Shown piece by piece: positions 52,298 to 60,655 of a stretch of 64,000 nt of DNA. The translations under genes and the position numbers were made by a program. The first letter of the stretch is position 1. Every line of letters begins with the position of its first letter. Source of the stretch: Shinella sp. CPCC 101442 (GTDB lineage: Bacteria; Pseudomonadota; Alphaproteobacteria; Rhizobiales; Rhizobiaceae); the NCBI RefSeq assembly GCF_024704725.1, contig NZ_JALIQS010000002.1:62001-126000 (forward strand). The letters are read 5' to 3'. The notes beneath the pieces were generated by a model. It was not told the origin of the DNA. It made no database searches and worked only from the letters and a program-made list of their open reading frames with translations.

Positions 52298-52341
52298 AAA
52301 CACGAAGGCCCGCCGGGGGATGCCGGCGGGCCTTCGTGTTT
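52298..52341. terminator. Bidirectional intrinsic terminator (rlmB / azoR)
   Basis: A perfect 19-bp stem (52298-52316 with 52323-52341) with a 6-base loop lies between the convergent genes, 15 nt past each stop. Confidence 0.88.
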
Positions 52342-52355
52342 GAGACGCCTGACAC

Positions 52356-52979
52356 TCAGGAGGCGAGCTTCAGGCCATTGCGATCGGTGATCGTGCGCTC
52401 GGCTTCGGAGATCGCCTGGACCTTCGAATCAGCGGAGAGGTTGAGGCCTTCGGCGCGGACGATCTCGATATCGGTGATGCCGAGGAAGCCGAGCACGGCG
52501 CGCAGGTAGCTTTCCTGATGATCCATCACGGCCGCCGGGCCGGCGCTGTAATGGCCGCCGCGGGTGGAAACGACGATGATCTTCTTGCCCTTTGCAAGGC
52601 CTTCCGGGCCTTCAGCGGTATAGCGGAACGTTTTTCCCGCGACGGCGACACGGTCGATCCAGGCCTTGAGCTGGCTCGGCAGGGAGAAATTATACATGGG
52701 CACGCCGAGGATGACCGTATCGGCGGCGAGGAATTCGTCGAGCACGATCTTGCTTTCGGCATTGTCGGCGGCGATCTGCGCATCGACCTGGTCCGGCTCG
52801 GCATTGGCGGCCATCAGATGCGCACCGGAAAGATGCGGCAGCGCGTTGGCGACGAGGTCGCGGTAGGTCACGGTCGCACCGGGCTGTTCGGCCTTGATCT
52901 GGGCAGCGACGGCAGCCGTCAGGCGGCGGGAAACGGAATGATCTCCGAGAATGCCGGAGTCGATATGGAGGACGTTCAT
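52356..52979 (-). CDS. azoR: FMN-dependent NADH-azoreductase
   Basis: The 207 residues show the flavodoxin-like quinone/azo reductase fold: NVLHIDSGILGDHSVSRRLT (FMN phosphate loop), GVPMYNFSLPSQLKAWIDRV and KKIIVVSTRGGHYS. The family reduces quinones and azo dyes with NADH and protects against thiol stress. The gene diverges from a LysR regulator (53108) across a 128-nt region containing a candidate operator, which suggests direct control. Confidence 0.93.
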   Translation of the reverse strand: MNVLHIDSGILGDHSVSRRLTAAVAAQIKAEQPGATVTYRDLVANALPHLSGAHLMAANAEPDQVDAQIAADNAESKIVLDEFLAADTVILGVPMYNFSLPSQLKAWIDRVAVAGKTFRYTAEGPEGLAKGKKIIVVSTRGGHYSAGPAAVMDHQESYLRAVLGFLGITDIEIVRAEGLNLSADSKVQAISEAERTITDRNGLKLAS

Positions 52980-53057
52980 GGGTCAGCACCTCTGTTTGGT
53001 TTGTGTGCTAAACATATGATCCGAAAACAATCGCGCGATTAGACGGCAAAAAACCAA

Positions 53058-53086
53058 TTGACTGTTTCACATGGGAAACAATAATC
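53058..53086 (+). promoter_or_regulatory. Predicted lysR promoter with overlapping operator
   Basis: TTGACT (53058-53063), a 17-bp spacer and ATAATC (53081-53086). A perfect inverted repeat TGTTTC-N6-GAAACA (53063-53080) fills the spacer. The position suggests that the LysR protein or another repressor binds here and controls its own gene, and perhaps azoR. Confidence 0.6.
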
Positions 53087-53107
53087 AGGCATAATCGGAG
53101 AAATCTC

Positions 53108-54055
53108 ATGCAGGACCTGAACGATCTCGCGCTCTACGCCGCCGTCGTGCGTCACAAGGGGTTTACCGCGGCAGCGAATGCGTTGTCGGTGCCCAAATCC
53201 AAGATCAGCAAACGTGTCGCCGCACTCGAAGAGCAGCTCGGCGTGCGTCTCATCGAGCGCTCCACGCGAAAACTCTCCATTACCGATATCGGCCAGTCCT
53301 TCTACGAGCGTTGCGAAGCGGTGCTATCGGGGGTGGAGGCTGCGGAGGCCGTCGTCGCGGTCGCCAAGGCCGAGCCGGCTGGCACGGTCCGTCTGTCGAT
53401 GCCGCCAGGCTTCGCCCCCATGATGGCCGAGGTGTTGCCAGGCTTCCTGAAGCGTTATCCGCTCGTGCGCCTTTCGATTCTCACCACGGGGCGGCCGGTC
53501 GATCTCATCGAGGAGCGAATCGACGTCGCATTGCGGGTGCGCGACAGCTACGACACGGACCAGTCGCTGATCGTGCGCCGCTTTGGCGCTACGCGCCGCC
53601 ACCTTGCCGCAAGCCCGCGCTTTCTGGAACGCTACGGTCCCGTCGACCTCGACACGATCGGCCGCATTCCCACGCTCTCCATGCAGGAGAACAATCCCCG
53701 CGCGATCTGGACGCTTTTCCATTCGAGCGGTGAGGTGCACGACGTCTCCCTCTCGCCGGTGCTCGCCTGTTCGGATTTTTCCGTGCTGGAACGCGCAACG
53801 ATCGAGGGCATCGGCCTCGGCCTGCTGCCTGACATCATCGTCGAGCGCGGCTTCCGCAACGGTCTGCTGACACCCGTACTGCCCGACTGGTCTTCTGCGG
53901 AGGCGACGGTGCACGCCGTCTTCACCTCCCGTCACGGCATGCTGCCGGCGGTGCGCGCACTCATCGACCACCTCGCGGAAAACCTCCCCCGCTCGATGCA
54001 CCGCTGCCAGGAAATCGTGCCTAAACCGGCCGATGACAGCAACTGGTCGATCTGA
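53108..54055 (+). CDS. LysR-family transcriptional regulator
   Basis: The 315 residues have the N-terminal winged HTH (DLALYAAVVRHKGFTAAANA, LSVPKSKISKRVAALEEQLG, VRLIERSTRKLSITDIGQSF) and a periplasmic-binding-like effector domain (about 90-295). The effector half resembles the DsdC/AaeR-like group that answers to aromatic or quinone compounds, but the ligand is not known. It diverges from azoR. Confidence 0.92.
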   Translation: MQDLNDLALYAAVVRHKGFTAAANALSVPKSKISKRVAALEEQLGVRLIERSTRKLSITDIGQSFYERCEAVLSGVEAAEAVVAVAKAEPAGTVRLSMPPGFAPMMAEVLPGFLKRYPLVRLSILTTGRPVDLIEERIDVALRVRDSYDTDQSLIVRRFGATRRHLAASPRFLERYGPVDLDTIGRIPTLSMQENNPRAIWTLFHSSGEVHDVSLSPVLACSDFSVLERATIEGIGLGLLPDIIVERGFRNGLLTPVLPDWSSAEATVHAVFTSRHGMLPAVRALIDHLAENLPRSMHRCQEIVPKPADDSNWSI

Positions 54056-54110
54056 TCCGCCCTTTTTGCTTTACTCCGCCGGAAAATATGCTAACTCCCT
54101 CGCATTGCGT

Positions 54111-54186
<76 letters not shown>

Positions 54187-54377
54187 ACTTTTCCTCAAGA
54201 GTGCTGGTTTCTCAAAACCGTCGGCGTTGTCTTCGCCACGTCCGTTCGGATCTAACCGCTGTTGTGATATGGAGGGCGGCGTGATAGGCGCCGTTATGCC
54301 ATCCGGAGCCGCCAGATATCGCGTCCTCCGAATGCACGCCTCTATGAGATTTATCAAAGACTTCCGGGAATTGAGAC
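54187..54377. other. Spacer after tRNA-Thr
   Basis: No gene, terminator or repeat of the tRNA end was recognised in these 191 bases. Confidence 0.4.
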
Positions 54378-54596
54378 ATGAGTGACCCAAACCACGAGGA
54401 TAGCCAACTGGAGTGGCAACCGCTGAAGGCCCTTATGCAGGCTGCCAAGAGCGTAGCCGATGTCTACATTCGCGTGGATATTCTTGGGGGCCACTATGTA
54501 CGCGTCCTGTCCGAGGATTTCATCGAAGCGACGCGCGTCATGCGCACCGCAGCGCCTGAGCACCCGCATCCCGTGCGCTTCAAGTTCACGGTATAA
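54378..54596 (+). CDS. Possible small hypothetical protein
   Basis: The 72-residue frame reads like a folded protein, with an acidic start (SDPNHEDSQLEWQP), a helix and a strand-rich end (YIRVDILGGHYVRVLSEDFI). The ribosome site is weak (GGGAATTGAG). The antisense frame over the same bases looks less protein-like. No family is recognised. Confidence 0.4.
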   Translation: MSDPNHEDSQLEWQPLKALMQAAKSVADVYIRVDILGGHYVRVLSEDFIEATRVMRTAAPEHPHPVRFKFTV

Positions 54597-54967
54597 GCAG
54601 GAATGCTCTGGGTCCATGCTTCGCTGCAGCCCATCGGCAACCCGAAGCGGCCGCCAGAGGCCTCCTGATTCCCTGATGCAGCAACGAAGGCCGCTGTAGT
54701 ACGCCCACCGATTCGTCATCGGCGATATAGGGACCGACCGGATGGATGCCATCCCCTCGCCGGTCGTCTTTGGGCATCATGGCGCGCGAGAACGGAACAA
54801 TCTGGAACAAAACAGGACTATTCCATGTGCTTGACATCAGGCGGCACGCGGTGAATTACTTCGGCAATTCAGGCGGATGCATCTCGGGTATCGTCTTCTC
54901 CGCTTCGCGATGGAAATGCCGGTCGGCCGGTATTCGCGCGGAAGCGTTTTGGCAAGGGATTTTAAAG
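54597..54967. other. Gene-poor stretch
   Basis: A frame from 54746 leads into the 54968 gene, but its first ~75 codons (MPSPRRSSLGIMARENGTIW onward) have no similarity or ribosome site. It could be a decayed gene; nothing else is supported. Confidence 0.4.
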
Positions 54968-55162
54968 GTGACAGCAGGCAACGAAGCGATATCGAAGGTG
55001 AAAATCGAGAAGCGCTCCGACGGCAAGTTCTTCTACGCTCTGACCTTCCGCGGCGTCACCCGGCCGTTGGTCGGACCGTTTCCCAACCCTTTCGAGGCCG
55101 CCGCGGCCGGAGAAGCGGCACTGAAAGCGCTCGAAGGGCGCGTCGGGGCGCCCAAGGCCTGA
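54968..55162 (+). CDS. Small conserved hypothetical protein
   Basis: I chose GTG 54968 because AAGGGA lies 8 nt upstream; this gives 64 residues. The core (VKIEKRSDGKFFYALTFRGV, then PFPNPFEAAAAGEAALKALE) reads as two strands and a helix. There is no signal or membrane segment. It precedes nadK by 146 nt with a hairpin between. Function unknown. Confidence 0.55.
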   Translation: MTAGNEAISKVKIEKRSDGKFFYALTFRGVTRPLVGPFPNPFEAAAAGEAALKALEGRVGAPKA

Positions 55163-55221
55163 TCGTCGGCAGCAGCATTTTCGCCGTCGCCACCAGCAGT
55201 CATTGTCACATTTTTCAGATG

Positions 55222-55242
55222 CGCATGCCGTAAAGGCATGCG
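55222..55242. other. Short hairpin upstream of nadK
   Basis: CGCATGCC (55222-55229) pairs with GGCATGCG (55235-55242) around GTAAA. No U-tail follows on either strand. Confidence 0.5.
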
Positions 55243-55308
55243 ACAAAGACCGGCCTTGCGCGTACCGCGCGGGCGTGAAGCTTTGCATTGAGGACGCGGA
55301 TCGGCGGC

Positions 55309-56082
55309 ATGGCGCGTGAATTGAACACCCTTTCCTTCGTCGCCTCCCAGGCGCCCGAAGCGCAGGACGCGCGCAACGAGCTGATCGCCATCTATGGCAA
55401 TGCCGATCCGGAAGAGGCCGATGTCATCGTTGCCCTCGGTGGCGACGGCTTCATGCTGCAGACGCTGCACACCACCATGAACACCGGCAAGCGGGTCTAC
55501 GGAATGAACCGCGGGTCGATCGGCTTCCTCATGAACCGCTATGACGCGCAAGGCCTTCTGGAGCGTATCGACGGGGCGGTGGAAAACGTCTTCCGACCGC
55601 TGGAAATGATCACGAGCGATGCGAGCGGCCAGGAGCGCCGGGCGCTTGCCATCAACGAGGTCTATCTTTTTCGCCAGTCCTATCAGGCGGCGAAACTGCG
55701 CGTTACCGTCGATGGCCGCGTGCGGCTGGAGGAGTTGATCTGTGACGGCCTGCTGCTCGCCACGCCGGCCGGCTCCACCGCCTACAATCTCTCCGCCCAT
55801 GGCCCCATCCTGCCGCTGGAGGCGCCGCTGCTGGCTTTGACGCCGGTCAGCGCCTTTCGCCCCCGGCGCTGGCGCGGCGCCCTGCTGCCGAACAAGGTGA
55901 CGGTCAAGATCGACGTGCTGGAGGCTGAAAAACGGCCGGTCAACGCCGTAGCGGACAATACCGAGGTCAAGTCCGTCACCTCGGTGCAGATCGCCGAATC
56001 GGCCGGATTGTCGGCACGCATCCTCTCGGATCCGGATCACTCCTGGTCAGACCGGATTCTTGCCGAACAGTTCGATTACTGA
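55309..56082 (+). CDS. nadK: NAD kinase
   Basis: From ATG 55309 (MARELNTLSFVASQ) the enzyme has 257 residues; a TTG at 55288 is also in frame. NAD kinase makes NADP from NAD and ATP. The GGDG motif is at residues 44-47 (VIVALGGDGFMLQ), and TPAGSTAYNLSAHGPILPL is the conserved NAD-binding loop. The NE/D motif is AINEVYLFRQ. The length is typical of the compact bacterial form. Confidence 0.96.
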   Translation: MARELNTLSFVASQAPEAQDARNELIAIYGNADPEEADVIVALGGDGFMLQTLHTTMNTGKRVYGMNRGSIGFLMNRYDAQGLLERIDGAVENVFRPLEMITSDASGQERRALAINEVYLFRQSYQAAKLRVTVDGRVRLEELICDGLLLATPAGSTAYNLSAHGPILPLEAPLLALTPVSAFRPRRWRGALLPNKVTVKIDVLEAEKRPVNAVADNTEVKSVTSVQIAESAGLSARILSDPDHSWSDRILAEQFDY

Positions 56083-56115
56083 CACCTTCTTTCCTTTCGG
56101 GACAGGAGTTTTGCC

Positions 56116-56619
56116 ATGAAACGGCATCTATGCGCCGCCCTCGCCGTCCTTCTGCTCGCGGGCTCGCCCGCCTTCGGCGAGGGACAATCGCCCGTCTCCG
56201 AGGCGATCACCTTTGTGGTGAGCACCGGTTTCTGGGAAGAGCCGGCAGAAAATGACGACGACACGTCCGCCGCCAAGCCGGAAACCGCCGAGACCGTGAA
56301 ATCCGCAGCCCTTCGCCGCGGCTACTACAAGCTCATCGCGGTGCGCCAGCCGGACGGTACGGCGCAGATCCACCTCCAGCAGATCGAAGCGACGGCAGGA
56401 GGACCGAAGATCGCCTCCTCGACCGTGCTCGAAGAGTTTTCCGCGCTCAAACCCTATGTGACGGATATTCGGCCGGAAAATTCCTCGGGCGTCACCGCAC
56501 AGCCCGGCCTTTTCGCCACGGTCTATCTGAAAACGGACCCGAAGGCGGCCGAGCCTGAGAGCTGGACCGTGCTGATCGACGATCTCGGCGAGATAAGGGT
56601 CGAGCGCGCGACGAACTGA
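56116..56619 (+). CDS. Exported hypothetical protein
   Basis: The 167-residue frame has AGGAG 8 nt before the ATG and a signal peptide (MKRHLCAALAVLLLAGSPAF, cleavage near FGEG). The mature part starts with a disordered acidic linker (EEPAENDDDTSAAKPETAE) and continues in a beta-rich domain (GYYKLIAVRQPDGTAQIHLQ; WTVLIDDLGEIRVER). No family is recognised. It lies 33 nt after nadK and may share its transcript. Periplasmic location is inferred. Confidence 0.7.
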   Translation: MKRHLCAALAVLLLAGSPAFGEGQSPVSEAITFVVSTGFWEEPAENDDDTSAAKPETAETVKSAALRRGYYKLIAVRQPDGTAQIHLQQIEATAGGPKIASSTVLEEFSALKPYVTDIRPENSSGVTAQPGLFATVYLKTDPKAAEPESWTVLIDDLGEIRVERATN

Positions 56620-56635
56620 CGGCTCGGTTTGACTG

Positions 56636-56666
56636 GAAACGAAAACGGGCGCCTTGGCGCCCGTTT
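56636..56666 (-). terminator. Intrinsic terminator after prfB
   Basis: An 11-bp stem (56643-56653 with 56656-56666, loop closed by CTTG) is followed in the leftward sense by TTTTCGTTTTCC. It is 20 nt past the prfB stop and may also end the rightward gene at 56619. Confidence 0.82.
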
Positions 56667-56685
56667 GGATTCTTGTGCGCCGACC

Positions 56686-57817
56686 TCAGTTGAGGTCGTC
56701 CACGACCGCGTCCGCGCCACCGTTCACACGATGAGCCAAGGCCGCTTCCATGAACTCGTTGAGTTCGCCGTCGAGAACATCCGACGGTGCCGTGCTTTCC
56801 ACGCCGGTGCGCATGTCCTTGACCAGCTGGTAGGGCTGCAGGACGTAGGAGCGGATCTGGTGACCCCAGCCGATATCCGACTTGGAGGCGGCTTCGGCAT
56901 TTGCAGCTTCTTCGCGCTTCTTCAGTTCGGCTTCGTACATGCGGGCACGCAGCATGTCCCATGCCTTGGCGCGGTTCTTGTGCTGCGAGCGCTCCTGCTG
57001 GCAGGCAACGACGATGCCGGTCGGGATGTGCGTGATGCGCACGGCCGAGTCGGTCGTGTTGACGTGCTGGCCGCCGGCGCCCGACGAGCGATAGGTGTCG
57101 ATGCGGCAGTCGCTCTCGTTGATCTCGATGTTGATCGAGTCGTCGATAACAGGATAGACCCAGATCGATGAGAACGAGGTGTGGCGCCGCGCATTGCTGT
57201 CATAGGGCGAGATGCGGACCAGGCGGTGCACGCCCGATTCGGTCTTCAGCCAGCCATAGGCATTGTGGCCCTTGACGAGCAGCGTCGCGGACTTGATGCC
57301 CGCTTCTTCGCCGTCATGGACTTCCAGGAGTTCCACCTTGTAGCCCGAGCGCTCGGCCCAGCGGGTGTACATGCGCAGCAGCATGTTCGCCCAATCCTGG
57401 CTTTCCGTGCCGCCGGCGCCGGAATGCACTTCGAGATAGGTGTCGTTGCCATCGGCCTCGCCGGACAGCATGGCCTCAACCTGCTTGCGCGACGCCTCGG
57501 TGCGAACCGCCTTCAGGGCGTCTTCGGCATCCTTGACGATGTCGGCATCGCCCTCTTCCTCACCGAGTTCAATGAGTTCGATATTGTCCTTGAGCTGCTG
57601 CTCGATGGCGCGCACGGCATTGATGCTTTCGTCCAGCTGCTGGCGCTCGCGCATCAGCTTCTGGGCTTCCTGGGCATCGTTCCAGAGGTTTGGATCCTCT
57701 GCCTTGTTGTTCAACCAGTCCAGTCGTCTTACCGCCTGATCCCAGTCAAAGATGCCTCCTCAGCAGGCTTATGGCCTGCTTGATTTCGTCGACAATGTTC
57801 TCGATTTCCGCGCGCAT
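56686..57817 (-). CDS. prfB: Peptide chain release factor 2, with programmed +1 frameshift
   Basis: Translation starts at ATG 57817 ([20 protein letters not shown]) and meets an in-frame TGA at 57746-57748 after 23 codons. The sequence there is AGGAGG-CAT-CTT-TGA-C, the classic RF2 frameshift site: an internal Shine-Dalgarno 3 nt before CTT TGA C. Skipping one base (57748) continues with [15 protein letters not shown] to the stop at 56686, 376 residues in all. The GGQ motif is at ~248-250 ([10 protein letters not shown]) and the stop-recognition tripeptide SPY at ~203-205. RF2 reads UGA and UAA, so its own level controls the shift. Confidence 0.96.
57745..57760 (-). promoter_or_regulatory. 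prfB programmed-frameshift element
   Basis: In the leftward sense: AGGAGG (57755-57760), three bases, CTT (57749-57751), TGA (57746-57748), C (57745). The SD-like AGGAGG is an even stronger match to the anti-SD than the E. coli AGGGGG. Confidence 0.93.
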
Positions 57818-57923
57818 ATCCGCTTTCTTCAATGCTCTAGTTTCGGTGGCCTCGAAATAGAGAGGGCGGGCGCGGATGTAAAGCCCCGCGCCCGCCCTTC
57901 AAGGCAAAGACAGATAGGATGGA

Positions 57924-60374
57924 TCAGAACAGGCCGCCGCTGCCACCCGTGACCGCCTGGTTGGCCTGCGGCGAGCTTTTCAGGATTTCCTCGGGGCTCG
58001 CATATTCCTCGCCGCCGATGACCGAGAAGACATCTGCCGGGCCGGTGCCGGGCTTGAAGGCTTCCATGATCGTATCCGGATCGCCTTCGTTCGCCTGCAT
58101 GCCGGTCTTGCGGTTGACGGCGATGAACTGCATGCCCTCGGGCACGATGAACTTCGTCGGGCGCGTGCCGTCGAGCGCCGCGGTCATGAACTCGTTGAAG
58201 ATCGGCGCCGAGAGCGAGCCGCCGGTCGCACCACGGCCGAGCGGCGCCGGATTGTCGAAGCCGATATAGAGGCCGGCGACGAGATCCGGCGTATAGCCGA
58301 CGAACCAGGCGTCCTTTTCATCGTTGGTCGTGCCGGTCTTGCCGGCCGTCGGACGGTCGAGCTTGATCTTGCCGGCCGCGGTGCCGCGCGTGACCACACC
58401 TTCCATCATCGAGGTGATCTGGTAGGCGGTCATCGGGTCGAGGACCTGCTCACGGTTGTCGGTGAGAACGGGCTCGTCCTGGTTTTCCCAATCGTTGGCG
58501 TTGCAGTTCTCGCAGGTGCGCTCTTCGTGGCGGAAGATCGTCTTGCCGTAGCGATCCTGGATACGGTCGATCAGCGAGGGCTTGATCTGCTTGCCGCCAT
58601 TGGCCAGCACCGCATAGGCCGAAACCATGCGCAGCACCGTCGTCTCACCCGAACCGAGCGACATGGAGAGCACCGGATACATCTTGTCGTAGATGCCGAA
58701 GCGCTCGGCATATTCCGCGACGAGGTTCATGCCCATGTCGTTTGCGAGGCGAACCGTCATCAGGTTGCGCGAGCGTTCGATGCCAAGGCGCAGTGTCGAC
58801 GGACCGGCCGAGCCGCCGCCGTAGTTCTGCGGGCGCCAGACCTGGCCACCGGCAACGATCTCGATCGGCGCGTCCATGATGACCGAGGCCGGCGTATAGC
58901 CGTTGTCGAGGGCGGCTGCGTAGACGAAGGGCTTGAAGGACGAACCCGGCTGGCGCATCGCCTGTGTCGCGCGGTTGAATTCGGACTGACCGTAGGAGAA
59001 GCCGCCGACCATGGCGAGCACGCGGCCGGTATGCGGATCCATGGCGACGAGGCCGCCCTGGACCTTCGGCGGCTGGCGCAGGCGATAGACATTGCTGTCT
59101 TCGGTCGGCTCGACATAGACGACGTCACCGACAGTGAAGACGCCGGCCGGCGATTTCGCCGTCTTGCGGTCACCCTTGGCCGAACGGTAGGCCCAGGTCA
59201 TGGCTTTCGCCTCGATGCGGCCGGTCACGCGCTGCTCGACGACCTTGCCGGAGGCTTCCTTGCTCGGCTGCAGGCCGATATCAGCGCCACCGTCATCGAC
59301 GGCGAGCACGACAGCGAGCTTCCATTCCGGCACGTCGGCCAGCGGCTCGACCTTGGCGAGTTCCACACCCCAGTCGCCACCGATCTCGATGGTCTTGACG
59401 GGACCGTGGAAACCACGGCGTTCGTCATAGGTCAGCAGGCCATGTTGCAGCGCCTTGCGCGCCGCGATCTGGATGCGCGGGTCAAGCGACGTGCGCACCG
59501 AAAGGCCACCCTCATAGAGGGCGTTGTCGCCATAACGTTCGATGATCTGGCGCCGCACTTCCTCGGAGAAATAGTCCGATGCGAAGAGATAGGAGCCGCG
59601 ATGGCGCGGCGTCACGCCGAGCGGCTGGGTCTTTGCCTCGTCGCCATCAGCCTTGGTGACGTAACCGTTCTCGACCATGCGGTCGACCACCCAGTTGCGG
59701 CGTTCAAGGGCCGCTTCCGTGCGACGGAAAGGATGGTAGTTCGACGGCCCCTTCGGCAACGCCGCGAGATAGGCGGTCTCGGCGATCGTCAGTTCGGTGA
59801 CGGACTTGTCGAAATAAGTCAGAGCCGCGCCGGCAATGCCATAGGAATTCAGGCCGAAGAAGATCTCGTTGAGATAGAGTTCGAGAATGCGGTCCTTCGA
59901 ATAGGCCTGCTCGATGCGGAAGGAGAGGATCGCTTCCTTGACCTTGCGGTCGATGGTCTGGTCCGACGAGAGCAGGAAGTTCTTCGCGACCTGCTGCGTG
60001 ATCGTCGATGCGCCGACCGGACGGCGGCCCGAACCGAAATTCTGCAGGTTGACAACGATGGCGCGAAAAAGGCCAGTCACGTCGACGCCGGGATGCTGGT
60101 AGAAGTTCTTGTCTTCGGCCGACAGGAAGGCGGCCTTCACGCGATCCGGGATCGCCTGGATCGGCAGATAAAGGCGACGTTCGCGGGCATATTCGGCCAT
60201 CAGCGCGCCGTTGCCGGCGTGCATGCGCGTCGTTACCGGCGGCGCATAGCTGTTGAGGACTTCATAATCGGGAAGATCCTTGGTGACACTTCCGAGATAG
60301 AGGGCGACCGCTGCCGCCACGCCGAGGAACGCCACGGCGCCGATCCCGAAGAAATATCCAATCAGTCTGATCAT
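57924..60374 (-). CDS. mrcA: Penicillin-binding protein 1A (bifunctional)
   Basis: The 816-residue class A PBP has an N-terminal membrane anchor (YFFGIGAVAFLGVAAAVALY). The glycosyltransferase domain carries AEDKNFYQHPG (catalytic Glu87) and GASTITQQVAKNFLLS (121-136). The transpeptidase domain has SSFK (Ser478), SRN and KTG (AGKTGTTNDEKDAWFVG). An OB-like linker domain lies between. It polymerises and cross-links peptidoglycan. The gene lies near amiC, which cleaves the same wall. Confidence 0.96.
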   Translation of the reverse strand: MIRLIGYFFGIGAVAFLGVAAAVALYLGSVTKDLPDYEVLNSYAPPVTTRMHAGNGALMAEYARERRLYLPIQAIPDRVKAAFLSAEDKNFYQHPGVDVTGLFRAIVVNLQNFGSGRRPVGASTITQQVAKNFLLSSDQTIDRKVKEAILSFRIEQAYSKDRILELYLNEIFFGLNSYGIAGAALTYFDKSVTELTIAETAYLAALPKGPSNYHPFRRTEAALERRNWVVDRMVENGYVTKADGDEAKTQPLGVTPRHRGSYLFASDYFSEEVRRQIIERYGDNALYEGGLSVRTSLDPRIQIAARKALQHGLLTYDERRGFHGPVKTIEIGGDWGVELAKVEPLADVPEWKLAVVLAVDDGGADIGLQPSKEASGKVVEQRVTGRIEAKAMTWAYRSAKGDRKTAKSPAGVFTVGDVVYVEPTEDSNVYRLRQPPKVQGGLVAMDPHTGRVLAMVGGFSYGQSEFNRATQAMRQPGSSFKPFVYAAALDNGYTPASVIMDAPIEIVAGGQVWRPQNYGGGSAGPSTLRLGIERSRNLMTVRLANDMGMNLVAEYAERFGIYDKMYPVLSMSLGSGETTVLRMVSAYAVLANGGKQIKPSLIDRIQDRYGKTIFRHEERTCENCNANDWENQDEPVLTDNREQVLDPMTAYQITSMMEGVVTRGTAAGKIKLDRPTAGKTGTTNDEKDAWFVGYTPDLVAGLYIGFDNPAPLGRGATGGSLSAPIFNEFMTAALDGTRPTKFIVPEGMQFIAVNRKTGMQANEGDPDTIMEAFKPGTGPADVFSVIGGEEYASPEEILKSSPQANQAVTGGSGGLF

Positions 60375-60655
60375 GAGCCAGTTACCGATGCCTTATGTCT
60401 TTTAATTTCATCAGGCAGACCTGCTGCCCGGACTTGCGTCGCCGCGGCCAGGAACGACCGTTGCACTTACCCTGCCGAAGACGAGTCTTCCCACATTTCC
60501 CGCACCCGTCTAGCGATCGGAATGTGAGGAAAATAGGGCTTACAGCATGCATCCCGGCTTCGCCACCGCACAATGGCCGCCGCTGTCACTTTTCCGGCAC
60601 AGGCGCAACATTAGCATGTCCTGTCGGGTCTCGCCCACCCAATCGCTGGTGAGGC

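Noticed and set aside
54354-54752. 132-codon leftward frame over the small ORF at 54378
   Set aside because: Less protein-like than the plus-strand frame, with no ribosome site.
57746-57748. In-frame TGA early in prfB as a sign of a pseudogene
   Set aside because: The stop is embedded in a complete RF2 frameshift element, so it is a normal regulatory feature.
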